Assembly: GCA_963732225.1 (NCBI GenBank)
Contig: CAVSYR010000002.1
Location: forward strand, 1 to 64,000
DNA: 64,000 nt
Direction of reading: 5' to 3'
From: VRUE01 sp963732225
GTDB taxonomy: Bacteria > Actinomycetota > Thermoleophilia > Solirubrobacterales > 70-9
The stretch's first letter is position 1. The number at the start of each line of letters is the position of its first letter. The notes beneath the pieces were generated by a model. It saw only the letters and a list, made by a program, of their open reading frames with translations, searched no databases and was not told the origin of the DNA. This document shows positions 23,962 to 33,717 of the stretch, one piece after another. The position numbers were made by a program, and so were the translations under genes.

Positions 23962-24086
23962 ACATCTGATGTCTACTTTCTTCCTTTACAGAAAACATTG
24001 CGTTCTGGTCGCTCTAGTGTATTTACCGTTTTTGAAAGCTGCTATACCTAGACAAAAGGTCAACGTTTGCAAAACTGGTAGGACCG

Positions 24087-24797
24087 ATGTCGGAAACGCC
24101 AAGCGCGCTCGACAGAGACGAGGAGATAGCCCCCGTAGTGCCCTTCCCGGGACTGCGCGCGCGGGCGCCCCGCGAGCGCCTGCTGGAGGCGATCCTGCTG
24201 GTCAGTGGCGAGATGGGCTACGAGCAGGTCGCGGTCAAGCACGTGATCGAGCGGGCGCGGGCGAGCCGGGCGACCTTCTACAAGCACTTCGAGGACCGCG
24301 AGGACTGCTTCGCCCAGGCTTACGGCGATGCCAGCCAGTGGCTCTACCGGCGCCTGCTCGGCGCCGCCAAACGCCAGCCGACCTGGCGCGAGGGGTTGCG
24401 CGCGGCGATGGCCGAGCTGCTCGAGTTCTGCGCCAACCAGCCGGCAATCGCGAAAGCGATTTTCGTCGAGGTCCACGCGGCGGGCGAGCGGTCGCTCGCC
24501 CAACGGCGCGATCTGATGGAGCGCCTCTCCCGCGCACTTGACAGCGCGCGCCGCGAGATTCCCACTCGCCAAGCTCCACCTCCTGTTACGTCCACCTTCA
24601 TGGTAGGGGCTATCGACACTCTTGTGTGCGCGAAGTTGATGGACGGCGACGCAGCGCGTGCGCCGGAGATGCTCCCCGGCCTTCTGTACTTCGTGGTGAT
24701 GCAGTACTTCGGCGAGGACGCCGCCTGGGAAGAGATGACCTCAGCCTCGGTGGCGACCTGGCACTCGCGGCGCGACGCCGCTGCCCAACTTCCTTAG
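24087..24797 (+). CDS. TetR-family regulator 8 of 8
   Basis: 236 residues. HTH: EQVAVKHVIERARASRATFY followed by KHFEDREDCFAQAYGDA. Ligand domain resembles regulator 3 (IFVEVHAAGERSLAQRRD against LFVEVHVAGGRALAAHDE). The 125-base gap to regulator 7 is AT-rich and includes TCAACGTTTGCAAAA (24059-24073). That motif is similar in reverse to TTTCGCAAACGTCTG upstream of the collagen-like gene. A short GC hairpin (24813-24827) follows the gene. Confidence 0.85.
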   Translation: MSETPSALDRDEEIAPVVPFPGLRARAPRERLLEAILLVSGEMGYEQVAVKHVIERARASRATFYKHFEDREDCFAQAYGDASQWLYRRLLGAAKRQPTWREGLRAAMAELLEFCANQPAIAKAIFVEVHAAGERSLAQRRDLMERLSRALDSARREIPTRQAPPPVTSTFMVGAIDTLVCAKLMDGDAARAPEMLPGLLYFVVMQYFGEDAAWEEMTSASVATWHSRRDAAAQLP

Positions 24798-24832
24798 CTC
24801 GACGGACCACCCCGGCGCGCCGCGCCGAGACG

Positions 24833-26386
24833 CTACAGGGGCATGTTCCCGTGCTTGCGCTTCTGCTGATTCACCACCCGCTTGCTCCGCAGCAGCCGCA
24901 TCGCGCGGATCAGCTTGGGGCGCGTTTGCCGCGGCTCGATCACGTCGTCGACATAGCCCCATTCGGCCGCTGAGTAGGGGTTGAGGAAGCGGGCCTTGTA
25001 CTCCTCGATCAGTTCCTCACGGCGCTGCTCGGGATCGTCGGCCTCGGCGATCTCGCGGCGAAAGAGGACGCCCGCCGCTCCCTCCGCGCCCATCACCGCG
25101 ATCTCGGCGCTGGGCCAGGCGAAGTTGAGGTCGGTGAGGAAGTGCTTGGCCCCCATGATCGCGTAGGAGCCGCCGTAGGCCTTGCGAGTGACGAGGTCGA
25201 TCCTCGGCACGGTGGCCTCCGCGGCGGTGTAGATCGGCTTGGCGCCGCGGCGGATGATCCCGTTCCACTCCTGGTCCAGGCCCGGGAGGACGCCGGGGGC
25301 GTCGGTGAGGAAGATCAGCGGAACGTTGAAGGTGTCGCAGGTGCTGACGAAGCGGGCCATCTTCTCGGAGGAGTCGATGTCCAGGACGCCGCCGAGGTGG
25401 GCGGGCTGGTTGGCGACGATGCCGACCGACCAGCCGTCGAGGCGGGCGAAGCCGGTGAGCAGATTGCGGGCGAAGTTTTCGTGCAGCTCGAAGAACTCGC
25501 TGTCGTCGAAGACGCGCTCGATTACGTCGCGCATGTCGTAGGGGGCCGAGGAGTTCTCGGGAAGCAGCGTGTCGAGCTCGGGATCTTCGCGCTCGGGATC
25601 GTCACTGGGCGTTACCCGCGGCGGCCCTTCGCGATTGCTCGAGGGCAGGAAGCTGAGCAGGTAACGGGCATCTTCTAAACAGCTCTCCTCGTCCTCGGCG
25701 GCGAGATGGGCGACGCCGGTCTTCGTGCTGTGGGTTTCCGCCCCGCCCAGCTCCTCGAACTCGACCTCCTCGCCGGTGACCGCGCGGATCACGTCAGGGC
25801 CGGTGATGAACATGTAGGAGGTCCCCTTGACCATGAAGATGAAGTCCGTGCCCGCCGGCGAGTAGACGGACCCGCCCGCGCAGGGGCCCATGACCAGGCT
25901 CAGTTGGGGAACCACGCCCGAGTACCTGACGTTGCGCTCGCCCACCGTCGCGAAGGCGCTGAGCGAGGCGACGCCCTCCTGAATCCGGGCGCCGCCGGAG
26001 TCGTTGATGCCGACGATCGGCGCCCCGACGCTCGCCGCCAGGTCCATCACCTTGCAGATCTTCCCCGCCATCGCCTGACCAAGGCTGCCGCCGAAGGTGG
26101 TCACTTCCTGGGAGAAGACGAAGACGGTGCGACCTTCGACGGTTCCGTAGCCGGTGACGACGGCATCGCCCCAAGGGCGCTTGGCGTCCATCCCGAACTC
26201 CCTGCTCTGGTGGCGGACGAAGGTGTCGAGCTCCTCGAAGGAGCCGGGGTCGAGCAGTTTGTCGATCCGCTCGCGGGCGGTCATCTTGCCCTGGCCGCGG
26301 TGGATCGCCAACGCCCGCTCGGAGGCGGAGTTGATTGCTTGCGCGCGTAAGTCCCGCAGCTCTGCGAGCCGCTCCTCATGTGTCAT
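24833..26386 (-). CDS. Acyl-CoA carboxylase, beta (carboxyltransferase) subunit, paralogue 2
   Basis: 517 residues; ATG with GGGGAGGAA upstream. Full-length biotin-dependent carboxyltransferase: N-domain MTARERIDKLLDPGSFEELD, oxyanion loop ARIQEGVASLSAF, C-domain GGVLDIDSSEKMARFVSTCD. It moves CO2 from carboxybiotin to an acyl-CoA and needs a biotin-carrying alpha subunit that is not in the window. At the position known to set chain-length preference (Asp422 of Streptomyces PccB) it has Ala (GGSYAIMGAKH), unlike its neighbour. Its substrate therefore probably differs from propionyl-CoA. Confidence 0.9.
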   Translation of the reverse strand: MTHEERLAELRDLRAQAINSASERALAIHRGQGKMTARERIDKLLDPGSFEELDTFVRHQSREFGMDAKRPWGDAVVTGYGTVEGRTVFVFSQEVTTFGGSLGQAMAGKICKVMDLAASVGAPIVGINDSGGARIQEGVASLSAFATVGERNVRYSGVVPQLSLVMGPCAGGSVYSPAGTDFIFMVKGTSYMFITGPDVIRAVTGEEVEFEELGGAETHSTKTGVAHLAAEDEESCLEDARYLLSFLPSSNREGPPRVTPSDDPEREDPELDTLLPENSSAPYDMRDVIERVFDDSEFFELHENFARNLLTGFARLDGWSVGIVANQPAHLGGVLDIDSSEKMARFVSTCDTFNVPLIFLTDAPGVLPGLDQEWNGIIRRGAKPIYTAAEATVPRIDLVTRKAYGGSYAIMGAKHFLTDLNFAWPSAEIAVMGAEGAAGVLFRREIAEADDPEQRREELIEEYKARFLNPYSAAEWGYVDDVIEPRQTRPKLIRAMRLLRSKRVVNQQKRKHGNMPL

Positions 26387-26455
26387 CGGATTCCTCCCCG
26401 AATGATCGCGATGGGACCCCTGCGGGCCACACCCTATCCGTTGGAAGGGCCTAGG

Positions 26456-28024
26456 TCAGAGCGGGATGTTGCCGTGCTTGCGCTTCGGCTGCTCGACCCG
26501 CTTGGACTGCAGCATGCGCAGCGCCTTGACCAGCTTGGGACGGGTTTCGCGTGGCTCGATCACGTCATCGATGTAGCCGCGCTCGGCCGCCGAGTAGGGG
26601 TTGGCGAAGTGGGCCTTGTAGTCGTCGATCAGCTTCTGGCGGCGCTCGTCGGGCGTTGGCGAACTGGCGATGTCCTTGCGGTAGATGATGTTGACCGCGC
26701 CCTCTGGGCCCATTACGGCGATCTCCGCCGTCGGCCAGGCGACGTTGTAGTCGGCCAGCATGTGCTTTGAGGCCATCACGTCGTAGGCGCCGCCGTAAGC
26801 CTTGCGGGTGACGACGGTGAGCTTGGGTACCGTCGCCTCGGTGTAGGCGTAGAGCAGCTTGGCGCCGTGGCGGATGATCCCGTTCCACTCCTGGTCGGTA
26901 CCGGGCAGGAAGCCGGGGACATCGGTGAAGGTGAGGATCGGGACGTTGTAGGCGTCGCAGGTGCGGACGAAGCGGGCGGCCTTCTCGGAGGCCTCGATGT
27001 TGAGGACACCGGCAAGAAAGGCGGGCTGGTTGCCGACGATGCCGACCGGGAAGCCGTCGAGCCGCGAGAAGCCGCAGACGATGTTCTTGGCGAAGTGCTC
27101 GTGGACCTCGAAGAAATCGCCGTCGTCGACTACGCGGGAGATCACCTCGCGCATGTCGTAGGGCTTGGAGGAATCGTCGGGGACCAGCGAGTCGAGTGAG
27201 TCGTCTTCGCGCTCGGGGTCGTCGGCGGGGGCGAACCGCGGCGGCGCCTCGAGGTTGTTGGAGGGCAGGAAGCCGAGCAGGTAGCGGACGTCCTCGAGGC
27301 AGCTCTCCTCGTCCTCGGAGGCGAAGTGGGCGACCCCGGACTTCGAGTTATGGCTCATCGCGCCGCCGAGCTCCTCGAACTCGACCTCCTCGCCGGTCAC
27401 CGTCTTGATCACTTCCGGCCCGGTGATGAACATGTGCGAGGTCTCCTTGACCATGAAGATGAAGTCGGTCATCGCCGGCGAGTAAACGGCGCCGCCGGCG
27501 CAGGGGCCCATGATTACGCTGATCTGCGGGATTACGCCGGAGCATTTGACGTTGCGAGCGAAGACGTCGCCGTAGGCGCCGAGCGAGACGACCCCCTCTT
27601 GGATCCGGGCGCCGCCGGAGTCGTTGATGCCAACCACCGGCGCCCCCACCGCGGCGGCGAGGTCCATCACCTTGCACATCTTCTCCGCCATCACCTCGCC
27701 GAGGCTGCCGCCGAAGACGGTGAAGTCCTGTGAGAAGACGAAGACGGTGCGGCCGTCGATCGTGCCGTGGCCGGTGACGACGGCGTCGCCCCAGGGCCGT
27801 TTCTTCTGCATCTCGAAGTCGTAGGTGCGGTGGCGGACGAAGGTGTCGAGCTCCTCGAAGGAGCCGGGGTCGAGCAGCTTCTCGATCCGCTCGCGGGCGG
27901 TCATCTTGCCCTTGGCGTGCTGCTTCTCCACCGCCTCCTCGGAAGCCGAGTTGATCGCCGCGTCGCGCAGCTCGCGCAGGTAGGAGAGCTTCTCCTCGTG
28001 GGTGACCGGGTTCTTCTCGCGCAT
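26456..28024 (-). CDS. pccB: Propionyl-CoA carboxylase, beta subunit
   Basis: 522 residues. Same architecture as the next gene (MTARERIEKLLDPGSFEELD, RIQEGVVSLGAYG, GVLNIEASEKAARFVRTCD), about two-thirds identical by eye. The specificity position keeps Asp (GGAYDVMASKH), the residue associated with propionyl-CoA in Streptomyces PccB. With the mutase at 29391-31016 this fits the propionyl-CoA to methylmalonyl-CoA to succinyl-CoA route. It follows the 78-residue gene by 46 bases and precedes the second paralogue by 69 bases. No ribosome site is clear at the ATG. Confidence 0.9.
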   Translation of the reverse strand: MREKNPVTHEEKLSYLRELRDAAINSASEEAVEKQHAKGKMTARERIEKLLDPGSFEELDTFVRHRTYDFEMQKKRPWGDAVVTGHGTIDGRTVFVFSQDFTVFGGSLGEVMAEKMCKVMDLAAAVGAPVVGINDSGGARIQEGVVSLGAYGDVFARNVKCSGVIPQISVIMGPCAGGAVYSPAMTDFIFMVKETSHMFITGPEVIKTVTGEEVEFEELGGAMSHNSKSGVAHFASEDEESCLEDVRYLLGFLPSNNLEAPPRFAPADDPEREDDSLDSLVPDDSSKPYDMREVISRVVDDGDFFEVHEHFAKNIVCGFSRLDGFPVGIVGNQPAFLAGVLNIEASEKAARFVRTCDAYNVPILTFTDVPGFLPGTDQEWNGIIRHGAKLLYAYTEATVPKLTVVTRKAYGGAYDVMASKHMLADYNVAWPTAEIAVMGPEGAVNIIYRKDIASSPTPDERRQKLIDDYKAHFANPYSAAERGYIDDVIEPRETRPKLVKALRMLQSKRVEQPKRKHGNIPL

Positions 28025-28070
28025 CGGGCGCGGAAGTCTATTTACCCGCGCCGCTGAAAGCTGCGATGCC

Positions 28071-28307
28071 TCAGGTGTTGCCGAACGGCTGCTTCTGCGG
28101 TTCGGCGAGGTGATCTAGAAGTCGCTCCAGGTCCGCCTCGGCGAGACCGGAGCCGGCCTCGGCCCGAAGCTCGACTCGGGTGCCAAAACCCTTCTCGGCC
28201 ATCGTCACCTCAACGCCTTCGACCTCGGCGATCAGCTCGGCAAGCTCCGGCTCGGACTTCATCAGCGTACGTGCGGCCTCGATCATTGGGGCCGCTTCCA
28301 CCCCCAT
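28071..28307 (-). CDS. Small acidic protein upstream of pccB
   Basis: 78 residues, start ATG with GGAGGAA 8 bases upstream. A helix (IEAARTLMKSEPELAELIAE), a strand pair (VEVTMAEKGFGTRVELRAE) and a second helix (EADLERLLDHLAEP). No Cys, no membrane segment. Actinobacterial carboxylases often have a small epsilon subunit encoded next to the beta subunit; this one does not show the usual epsilon sequence, so that role is only a guess from position. Confidence 0.6.
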   Translation of the reverse strand: MGVEAAPMIEAARTLMKSEPELAELIAEVEGVEVTMAEKGFGTRVELRAEAGSGLAEADLERLLDHLAEPQKQPFGNT

Positions 28308-28368
28308 CGCCCCGTTCCTCCCCGCTTTGGACGCTTGGGCGAGTCCGTTCAGGGGGAGAGGGCGCGCC

Positions 28369-28410
28369 CTTCCGACATTGACCCACTTCAGGTGTGATCA
28401 ATGTCGGAAG
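28369..28410 (+). promoter_or_regulatory. Inverted repeat containing the AbiEi start codon
   Basis: CTTCCGACATTGA (28369-28381) and its exact complement (28398-28410) flank a 16-base loop. The ATG of the next gene (28401-28403) is inside the right arm. It may be an autoregulatory operator or an RNA hairpin hiding the start. Part of the loop region (ACATTGACCCACTTCAGGTG) resembles the sequence around the stop codon at 29318-29340. Confidence 0.65.
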
Positions 28411-29324
28411 CGCGTAAATACAAGCGGAGCAAGGCGGCCTGGGAGCTGGCGGGACGGCAGCATGGGGTGGTTGCGCGGCGGCAGTTGCTGGCGTTGGGGT
28501 TCAGCAAGCGAGCGATCGAGCATCGCGTGGCGCGGGGGAGGCTCCACCAGGTCATGGCTGGCGTCTATGCCGTTGGCTGGCCACGGCTGACCCGAGAGCG
28601 TCGCTGGATGACGGCCGTCCTGGCCGGTGGCGAAGGGGCAGCGCTGAGCCACCACAGCGCTGCCTCCCTGTGGGAGATCGGCAGGGAGAAACCCGATGTC
28701 ACCGACATCAGCGTGCGCCGCCACACGAAGTTGTCGCGAGCGGGAATCCGCGTGCGATCTCGGCCAGCGCTGCGTGCGACGGAAATCGTTTCTCGTCAGA
28801 GCATCCCGGTCACGGACATTGTGCGAACGCTGATCGACGTCGCCGCGGAATCAGCCCTGCCGGTTGTCGAGCGGGCAGTCAACGAGGCCGACAAGCGCAA
28901 TCTCATCACCCCTGAGACGCTGCGCCTAGGACTCGTCGACCATGCGGGCGAGGCGGGGGTTCGGCCCCTGCGCCAACTCCTCGACAAGTACACCTTCCGC
29001 CTCTCGGACTCGGACCTAGAGGTCCTCTTCCGTCCAATCGCAGAGGCGGCGGGTCTCTCCACCCCCTCGACCAAGCAGATCGTCAATGGCTTCGAGGTCG
29101 ACTTCTTCTGGGCGGACCTAGGCCTCGTCGTCGAGACCGATGGGCTTCGGTACCACCGCACGCCCTCGACGCAGGCACGCGACGCCCGCCGTGATCGCGC
29201 CCACGTCCTCGCCGGAATGACTCCACTCCGCTTCACCCACTATGAGATCAAGTACGAGGGTCACCGCGTTCGGGGAGCCCTCAAGCGTGCAGCCCGGCTT
29301 CTCCATCAGCGCAAGCAACATTGA
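28401..29324 (+). CDS. AbiEi-like antitoxin domain fused to a DUF559-type nuclease domain
   Basis: 307 residues. N-terminal winged-helix of the AbiEi antitoxin kind (WELAGRQHGVVARRQLLALG, RGRLHQVMAGVYAVG), a central region (DIVRTLIDVAAESALPVVER) and a C-terminal Vsr/DUF559-like PD-(D/E)XK fold with VDFFWADLGLVVETDGLRYH near residues 232-251 (Asp, Glu-x-Asp). No AbiEii toxin partner is adjacent. Such stand-alone fusions are frequent in actinobacteria, and their role (DNA repair, defence or autoregulated antitoxin) is not settled. The inverted repeat over its start suggests self-control. Confidence 0.78.
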   Translation: MSEARKYKRSKAAWELAGRQHGVVARRQLLALGFSKRAIEHRVARGRLHQVMAGVYAVGWPRLTRERRWMTAVLAGGEGAALSHHSAASLWEIGREKPDVTDISVRRHTKLSRAGIRVRSRPALRATEIVSRQSIPVTDIVRTLIDVAAESALPVVERAVNEADKRNLITPETLRLGLVDHAGEAGVRPLRQLLDKYTFRLSDSDLEVLFRPIAEAAGLSTPSTKQIVNGFEVDFFWADLGLVVETDGLRYHRTPSTQARDARRDRAHVLAGMTPLRFTHYEIKYEGHRVRGALKRAARLLHQRKQH

Positions 29325-29345
29325 CCACACCTGGGTGTGGAAAAT
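29325..29345 (+). terminator. Terminator after the AbiEi-DUF559 gene
   Basis: CCACACC-TG-GGTGTGG (29325-29340) directly after the stop codon, followed by AAAATTCTT. The stem is perfect. It may serve both this gene and the mutase gene converging from the other side. Confidence 0.65.
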
Positions 29346-29390
29346 TCTTCCTACACGAATCCTGACCGGTAGGGAGTCTCCCTGAGAGGG

Positions 29391-31016
29391 TTAGAAGAAG
29401 GCGCCGCCCTTGTATTCGCCGAAGACGTCGCGCATGGCGCCGCAGACCTCGCCGATCGAGGCGTCGGCGGCGAGCGCGGCGCGGATCGGGTGGAGGAGGT
29501 TGCCGTCGCCGCGGGCGACGTCGCGCAGGGACTCGAGCTTGGCCTCTACGCCGGCCTGGTCGCGGCGCTCCTTGAAGGCCTTCAGCCGGGCCAGCTGGCT
29601 CTGCTCGGCCTCGGGGTCGACGCGGAGGATGTCGACGTCGTCGACCTGATCGGTGACGTACTTGTTGACGCCGACGATGATGTCCTGGCCGCTCTTGTAG
29701 CGCTCGTGGTAGCTGTGCGCGGACTCCTCGATCTCGCGCTGCATGAACTCCAGCGCCTCGACCGATCCACCGAGCTCTTCGACCTTCTCCATCAGCTCCC
29801 AGGAGCGCGCTTCGACCTCGTCGGTCAGCGACTCGACGAAATAGGAGCCGGCAAAGGGGTCGACGGTGTCGGCGGCACCGGACTCGTGGGCGAGCACCTG
29901 CTGGGTGCGCAGGGCGATCCGGGCGGAGCGCTCGGTCGGCAGCGCCAGCGCCTCGTCGAAGCCGTTGGTGTGCAGGCTCTGGGTGCCGCCGCAGACGGCA
30001 GCGAAGCCCTGCAGGGCGACGCGGATGATGTTGACCTCGGGCTGCTGGGCCTGCAGCGTCACTCCCCCGGTCTGGGTGTGGAAGCGGATCTTCATCGAGT
30101 TCGGGTCCTGCGCCCCGAAGCGCTCGGCGACGATCTTCGCCCACATCCGCCGCACCGCGCGGAACTTGGCGATCTCCTGGAAGACCTGGTTGTGGCCGTT
30201 GAAGAAGAAGGCGAGGCGGGGCGCGAACTCATCGATCTTCAGCCCCCGCTCCAGCGCCGCTTCGACGTAGGCGATCGCGTTGGAGAGCGTGAAGGCGACC
30301 TCCTGCACGGCCGAGCAGCCCTTCTCACGGATGTGGTACCCGGAGATCGAGATCGTGTTCCACTTCGGCACGTTCTCGTGGCAGTACTCGAAGATGTCAG
30401 TGGTCAGGCGCATCGTCGGCACCGGCGGGTAGATGTAGTTGCCGCGCGCCATGTACTCCTTGAGCACGTCGTTCTGGACCGTGCCGCGCAGCTTCTCCGA
30501 AGGCACGCCCTGTTCCTCGCCAACCAGCTCGTAGAGCAGCAGCAGGACCGCCGCCGGCGCGTTGATCGTCATCGAGGTCGAGACGCTGTCGAGCGGAATC
30601 TGGTCGAAGCAGATCCGCATGTCCTCGATCGTGTCGATCGGCACCCCGGTGCGGCCGACCTCGCCGTGACAGAGCGGGTCGTCGGAGTCGCGGCCGAGCT
30701 GGGTCGGCAGGTCGAATGCCATCGAGAGCCCGGTCGAGCCGTGCTCGATCAGGTAGCGGTAGCGCTCGTTGGTGTCCTCCGGCGTGGCGAAGCCGGCGTA
30801 CTGGCGCATCGTCCAGAGCCGGTCGCGGTACATGCCCTCGTGGATACCGCGCGTGAAGGGCGGCGCACCCGGCTCTCCGAGGCGCTCCTCCAGCCCGGGA
30901 GCGACGTCATCGGCGTCGTAGACGCGCTCGATTTCGATACCGGAATCGGTGAAGACGCGCTCGTCATCCGGCCCCACTATGGGGGCGATCGTGCGGTGGG
31001 TCTCTTCGGTAGCCAT
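29391..31016 (-). CDS. Methylmalonyl-CoA mutase, catalytic (large) subunit
   Basis: 541 residues, the length of stand-alone mutase subunits that pair with a separate B12-binding subunit (absent from the window). TIM-barrel signatures: TMRQYAGFATPEDTNERY, GLSMAFDLPTQLGRDSD, ISISGYHIREKG, RFHTQTGGVTLQAQQPEVN. Tyr in RQYAGF and Arg in PTMRLTTD correspond to the residues that hold the methylmalonyl carboxylate; isobutyryl-CoA mutases have Phe and Gln. It converts methylmalonyl-CoA to succinyl-CoA with adenosylcobalamin. A -10-like TATCCT lies 7 bases before the ATG and no ribosome site is seen, suggesting a leaderless mRNA. Confidence 0.9.
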   Translation of the reverse strand: MATEETHRTIAPIVGPDDERVFTDSGIEIERVYDADDVAPGLEERLGEPGAPPFTRGIHEGMYRDRLWTMRQYAGFATPEDTNERYRYLIEHGSTGLSMAFDLPTQLGRDSDDPLCHGEVGRTGVPIDTIEDMRICFDQIPLDSVSTSMTINAPAAVLLLLYELVGEEQGVPSEKLRGTVQNDVLKEYMARGNYIYPPVPTMRLTTDIFEYCHENVPKWNTISISGYHIREKGCSAVQEVAFTLSNAIAYVEAALERGLKIDEFAPRLAFFFNGHNQVFQEIAKFRAVRRMWAKIVAERFGAQDPNSMKIRFHTQTGGVTLQAQQPEVNIIRVALQGFAAVCGGTQSLHTNGFDEALALPTERSARIALRTQQVLAHESGAADTVDPFAGSYFVESLTDEVEARSWELMEKVEELGGSVEALEFMQREIEESAHSYHERYKSGQDIIVGVNKYVTDQVDDVDILRVDPEAEQSQLARLKAFKERRDQAGVEAKLESLRDVARGDGNLLHPIRAALAADASIGEVCGAMRDVFGEYKGGAFF

Positions 31017-31070
31017 GCCGACAGGATATGCGGAGCGCGTCTGGCTGCCTTTACCAGGCGTCCCGATGAT

Positions 31071-31088
31071 GCTCTAATTCATTAGAGC
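31071..31088. promoter_or_regulatory. 18-bp palindrome in a divergent promoter region
   Basis: GCTCTAAT-TC-ATTAGAGC, perfect arms of 8. It lies 55 bases upstream of the mutase start and 127 bases upstream of the 460-residue gene, in an otherwise unpunctuated gap. The form suits a dimeric repressor of the TetR or GntR type; the regulator is unknown. Confidence 0.6.
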
Positions 31089-31214
31089 GATTTATTTGCA
31101 TCTGCATGTTCCCTTCTGTACCTTCGCTCGTACCGGAGAGGTATCCAGCAGAAACCGAATTTGTGGACTCAAACGCGCATGGAGACGAGCCATGCGGGGA
31201 AAAGGGAGAGGGAG

Positions 31215-32593
31215 ATGTCGCAGCTGGCCAGTCGCAGTGCTCCGCAACTTCTGCCGCCGTTCTGGCCGATCGACGACCAGCATGGAGTCGGCCACGTGCG
31301 CCTTGACGGCGAGCCGCCTGCCAACGCCGCTGAGGTGATGCCGCTGCTGCTCAAGCTCGCCGCTCAGAGCGACGCGATGCGCAGCCTGCAGAGCGCCGAG
31401 GGCGAGACCCTTTCCGAGAACGCGGCCTCCGTGCTGCGCGGCGAGATGGCCGAAGCAATGCGCGAACTAGCCGATCTGATCGACGACGACAGCGCCGAGG
31501 CGGTCCGCCTGCGCGCCAAGGGACTCTCCGGCGGTATCGAGCACCGCGAGATGACCCTCGAGATCGCCCGCAACGGCACTCCGCCCGCGCTCGAGATCGT
31601 CTGCGGACCGCTCTGCACCTGGCGGATGAAGACGCGCATCGGCCTGCACTCCTTCGTCGCCGCTGCCCGCGACGAGCGCCAGCAGGCGCTGCTGAACGAA
31701 CTTGATGATTCTCTCGAGCAAGCATTGGCCTCAGTCGAAGCCGAAATTGGAGTCAGCGGGATGAGCGTCCCCTTCAAGCTGCCGATGAACGTGACCAACC
31801 TGCTGATCTCAGCTGGCGAGGCCGCGGGTCACCCCAAGCACTTCGCCTACTTCATGCCCGAGGACGAATGGGTCGACGGGCTGCCGATCGAGGAACAGCG
31901 CACCCTATATATGCGCAACGTTCACCTCGCCCGCTACACCGAGATCACGATCCCACTCGCCGAAAAGCTGCTGAGCGGGCCGATGCGGGCCGCCGACGTG
32001 CCGATTGAGGACACCTTGATGCCCTGGATTCGCGGTCACGATCACGGCCACAACGTCGTCGTGCCGTCCACTTGCTACGACGACTGGATGGAGACGCTGG
32101 GAATCGAGCCGTTCATGGCCCTGCAGGAGGCAATCGCCGATGTCTACGGCTTCCTGATGACGATCTCCGACGCCTGGCTGGGCGTCACCGGAGTCAGTCG
32201 CCTCGACATGTGCGCCACGCACATGGCCGAGTTGCTCCACTACCTGCGCCGCGGGCCGAAGTACTACGGCGACCCCGGCGCCGCCTACGTCGAACTCAGC
32301 TTCCTCGCCGAGAACGGCTTCGTCGAGATCGACGATGCCGGCCGGGTCACCTGGAACGAGGAGGACTTCTGCCGCGGCATGGCCGCCCTGGCGAGCGCCC
32401 TGAGCGAAGCTACCGTCGGCGCACCCGATGAGACCGGCTCCGAAGCCTTCCTCGAGCGCTACGGCTGGCCCACCGAGACGGCCGCGATGCGCACCTTCAA
32501 CGCGATGCGCGAGGAGCTGACCCACGTCCCCACGTCGATCGCCTTCTACAGGACCAGCGACGTCACCGCCGCAGACGAAGTACCCGTCCCGGC

Positions 32594-32597
<4 letters not shown>
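31215..32597 (+). CDS. Unknown protein with His-rich putative metal site
   Basis: 460 residues from ATG at 31215 (GGGAGAGGGAG directly upstream; a longer frame opens at 31161 without such a site). N-terminal half helical. The C-terminal half contains RGHDHGHNVV (near residue 292) and 25 to 30 residues later EAIADVYGF. This arrangement recalls zinc hydrolases with a His-rich motif followed by a Glu-containing helix, but I cannot place it in a family. No signal peptide or membrane segment. Its stop overlaps the convergent UXS gene by 4 bases (TTAG). Confidence 0.72.
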
Positions 32598-33541
<944 letters not shown>

Positions 33542-33581
33542 TGCGCGGATGCTATCGGCCGGCCGGCGAGGAAGGCTGTCG

Positions 33582-33595
33582 GCAGAGATCTCTGC
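33582..33595. promoter_or_regulatory. 14-bp palindrome between UXS and sigma genes
   Basis: GCAGAGATCTCTGC is a perfect palindrome in the 176-base divergent gap, 41 bases from the UXS start and 122 from the sigma start. It is a possible operator. The same gap has CAGGAGGGGGG and nothing else I can identify. Confidence 0.4.
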
Positions 33596-33717
33596 AATTT
33601 GCGCTGATATCCCCCAGTTACTCGTCCAGGAGGGGGGCGAGTTTTGTCCGTTCAACGGGTTGGCTCGCCAATGTTCGGGACGGCCGATCTGAACCGGTGC
33701 GGGGGAACTCAGCGGAA

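Noticed and set aside
18406..24797. TetR block as part of a transposon
   Set aside because: I found no inverted ends, target duplications, integrase or transposase around it.
29490..31085. A 531-codon open frame opposite the mutase gene
   Set aside because: Same reason: antisense shadow of a conserved gene with shadow-type composition.
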